Assembly (NCBI RefSeq): GCF_014649535.1
Contig: NZ_BMTF01000004.1
Span: forward strand, 50,397-114,396
Direction of reading: 5' to 3'
Source of the DNA: Streptomyces gelaticus
GTDB lineage: Bacteria; Actinomycetota; Actinomycetes; Streptomycetales; Streptomycetaceae
Length of the DNA stretch: 64,000 bases
Part shown: positions 62,980 to 64,000 of the stretch, one piece after another
Layout: each line of letters opens with the position of its first letter
Position numbering within the stretch: the first letter of the stretch is position 1
Program-made: the position numbers and the translations under genes
The notes under the pieces: model-generated
Database searches by the model: none
What the model saw: only the letters and a program-made list of their open reading frames with translations
What the model was told of the DNA's origin: nothing

Positions 62980-63737
62980 CCGCCATGGTGAAGGCCGAGG
63001 GCGTCCACAAGTCCTTCGGCGCCGCGCACATCCTCAAGGGCATCGACCTGGAGGTCGCGCCGCAGGAGGTCTTCTGTCTGATCGGCCCGTCCGGTTCCGG
63101 CAAGTCGACGTTCCTGCGGTGCATCAACCACCTGGAGCAGATCAACGCCGGCCGGCTGTACGTCGACGGCGAACTCGTGGGCTACCGGCAGAAGGGCGAC
63201 AAGCTCTACGAGCTCAAGGACAGCGAGGTCGCGCTGAAGCGCCGGGACATCGGCATGGTCTTCCAGCGCTTCAACCTCTTCCCGCACATGACGGCGATCG
63301 AGAACGTCATGGAGGCCCCCGTCCAGGTCAAGCGCGAGTCCAAGGCCGTCGCGCGGGCCCGAGCCGAGCGGCTGCTGGACCGGGTGGGCCTCGGCGACAA
63401 GGCGAAGAACTACCCCTCCCAGCTCTCCGGTGGACAGCAGCAGCGGGTGGCCATCGCCCGCGCCCTGGCCATGGAACCGAAGCTGATGCTCTTCGACGAG
63501 CCGACGTCGGCGCTCGACCCGGAGCTGGTGGGAGACGTCCTGGACGTCATGCGCGGTCTCGCGGAGGACGGCATGACGATGGTCGTCGTGACCCATGAGA
63601 TGGGCTTCGCCCGTGAGGTCGGCGACGCGCTGGTCTTCATGGACAACGGTGTGGTGGTCGAGTCCGGCCACCCGCGCGACGTGCTGACCAACCCTCAGCA
63701 CGACCGGACGAAGTCGTTCCTGTCGAAGGTGCTGTAG
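62976..63737 (+). CDS. Amino-acid ABC transporter ATPase
   Basis: A 253-residue ABC ATPase of the GlnQ/HisP type: Walker [11 protein letters not shown]-loop [11 protein letters not shown], signature LSGGQQQRV and Walker [13 protein letters not shown]. It powers import of the ligand delivered by the binding lipoprotein. Translation is coupled to the permease (ATGA), and a strong terminator follows. Confidence 0.96.
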   Translation: MTAMVKAEGVHKSFGAAHILKGIDLEVAPQEVFCLIGPSGSGKSTFLRCINHLEQINAGRLYVDGELVGYRQKGDKLYELKDSEVALKRRDIGMVFQRFNLFPHMTAIENVMEAPVQVKRESKAVARARAERLLDRVGLGDKAKNYPSQLSGGQQQRVAIARALAMEPKLMLFDEPTSALDPELVGDVLDVMRGLAEDGMTMVVVTHEMGFAREVGDALVFMDNGVVVESGHPRDVLTNPQHDRTKSFLSKVL

Positions 63738-63747
63738 CGGCGCGGCG

Positions 63748-63784
63748 AGAGGGCGGTACGGAGCAGTGCTCCGTACCGCCCTCT
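63748..63784 (+). terminator. Strong terminator after the amino-acid importer operon
   Basis: A perfect 16-base stem, AGAGGGCGGTACGGAG (63748-63763) with CTCCGTACCGCCCTCT (63769-63784), and a 5-base loop. It can also serve the converging gene at 63795. Confidence 0.9.
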
Positions 63785-63794
63785 TCCGTTCCCC

Positions 63795-64000
63795 CTACTT
63801 CTTGGGCAGCAGCTCCGGGCTGAGCAGCAGCGCCCGCAACTGGTCGCGGGTCAGCGGCGGCGTCTTCAGCAGCGGGCCCTGTGCCCGCTCGCCCTCGAAG
63901 CCGGTGCTGTCACGGACGGACAGCACCCCGCCGTCCTTCAGGGTGAGCCGGCCGACCAGCTCCTTGCCCCACTGCGGCGCGCCCTCGTAGTTCATCGGGT
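63795..64000 (-). CDS. C-terminal end of an unidentified protein (truncated by window edge)
   Basis: An open minus-strand frame ends in TAG at 63797-63795 and continues beyond the window. The visible 68 or so residues include MNYEGAPQWGKELVGRLTLK and GVLSVRDSTGFEGERAQGP, ending LLLSPELLPKK. I recognise no family. An internal ATG exists at 63995 but the frame stays open upstream, so this is most likely the 3' part of a longer gene. Confidence 0.55.
   Translation of the reverse strand, partial: PMNYEGAPQWGKELVGRLTLKDGGVLSVRDSTGFEGERAQGPLLKTPPLTRDQLRALLLSPELLPKK

Overview
This is high-GC actinobacterial DNA, almost certainly from a Streptomyces chromosome arm or core. Markers are a Cvn conservon, an actinobacterial-type fused 2-oxoglutarate dehydrogenase (Kgd), a HAIR (HspR) operator in front of lon, a SARP regulator, and small Streptomyces-type proteins such as the 60-residue DUF6104-like one. 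No rRNA, functional tRNA or CRISPR array was recognised.

Layout. 1-5.05 kb: a conservon on the minus strand (CvnA sensor, CvnB roadblock, CvnC DUF742, CvnD GTPase) followed by a truncated styrene-monooxygenase-like flavoprotein. 5.4-8.8 kb: a PP2C-like protein, a MarR regulator, a secreted GH25 muramidase and a lipoprotein NodB-type deacetylase with an AT-rich operator. 8.88-11.3 kb: lon with its HAIR element. 11,406-17,493: a complete 6,088-bp Tn7-like transposon (TnsA, TnsB/TniA, TniB, TniQ, plus a methyltransferase cargo) flanked by a perfect 5-bp target duplication, CGCAC. It sits in the former divergent promoter region between lon and an ECF sigma gene; its TniB gene carries a 4-bp duplication that shifts the frame. 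17.5-24.6 kb: ECF sigma, zinc-finger anti-sigma, an ABC exporter with two membrane proteins, a spermidine-synthase-like protein and an OmpR-type two-component pair. 24.9-28.7 kb: kgd.

28.7-53.3 kb is an accessory island between kgd and core-type genes. Its first half is a class II lanthipeptide cluster: a SARP, an ABC exporter/immunity pair, a membrane protein, a C39-peptidase ABC transporter (LanT), an adaptor, a single LanM, and two different precursor peptides with matching leaders, which is the layout of a two-peptide lantibiotic. Its second half (40.1-53.3 kb) is an eight-gene, same-strand set: a Trypco1-like protein, a trypsin-like protease with a large C-terminal region, a MoxR-type AAA+ ATPase, a vWA/TPR protein, a 65-residue peptide ending FTNAF (FxsA-like), a radical SAM/SPASM enzyme (FxsB-like), an HEXXH protein, and a TIR-like/NB-ARC/TPR protein. 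This joins a peptide-modifying FxSxx-COOH-type module to a vWA-MoxR-protease conflict-type module and is the most unusual system in the window.

53.5-64 kb returns to ordinary metabolism and regulation: a DUF6104-like protein, a membrane protein, a DUF4097/PadR pair, a secreted GH5 glycosidase, a zinc-type quinone-oxidoreductase-like dehydrogenase, malic enzyme, and a glutamate/glutamine-type ABC importer (binding lipoprotein, permease, ATPase). A truncated gene closes the window. Family assignments rest on motifs read from the translations; no database search was made.
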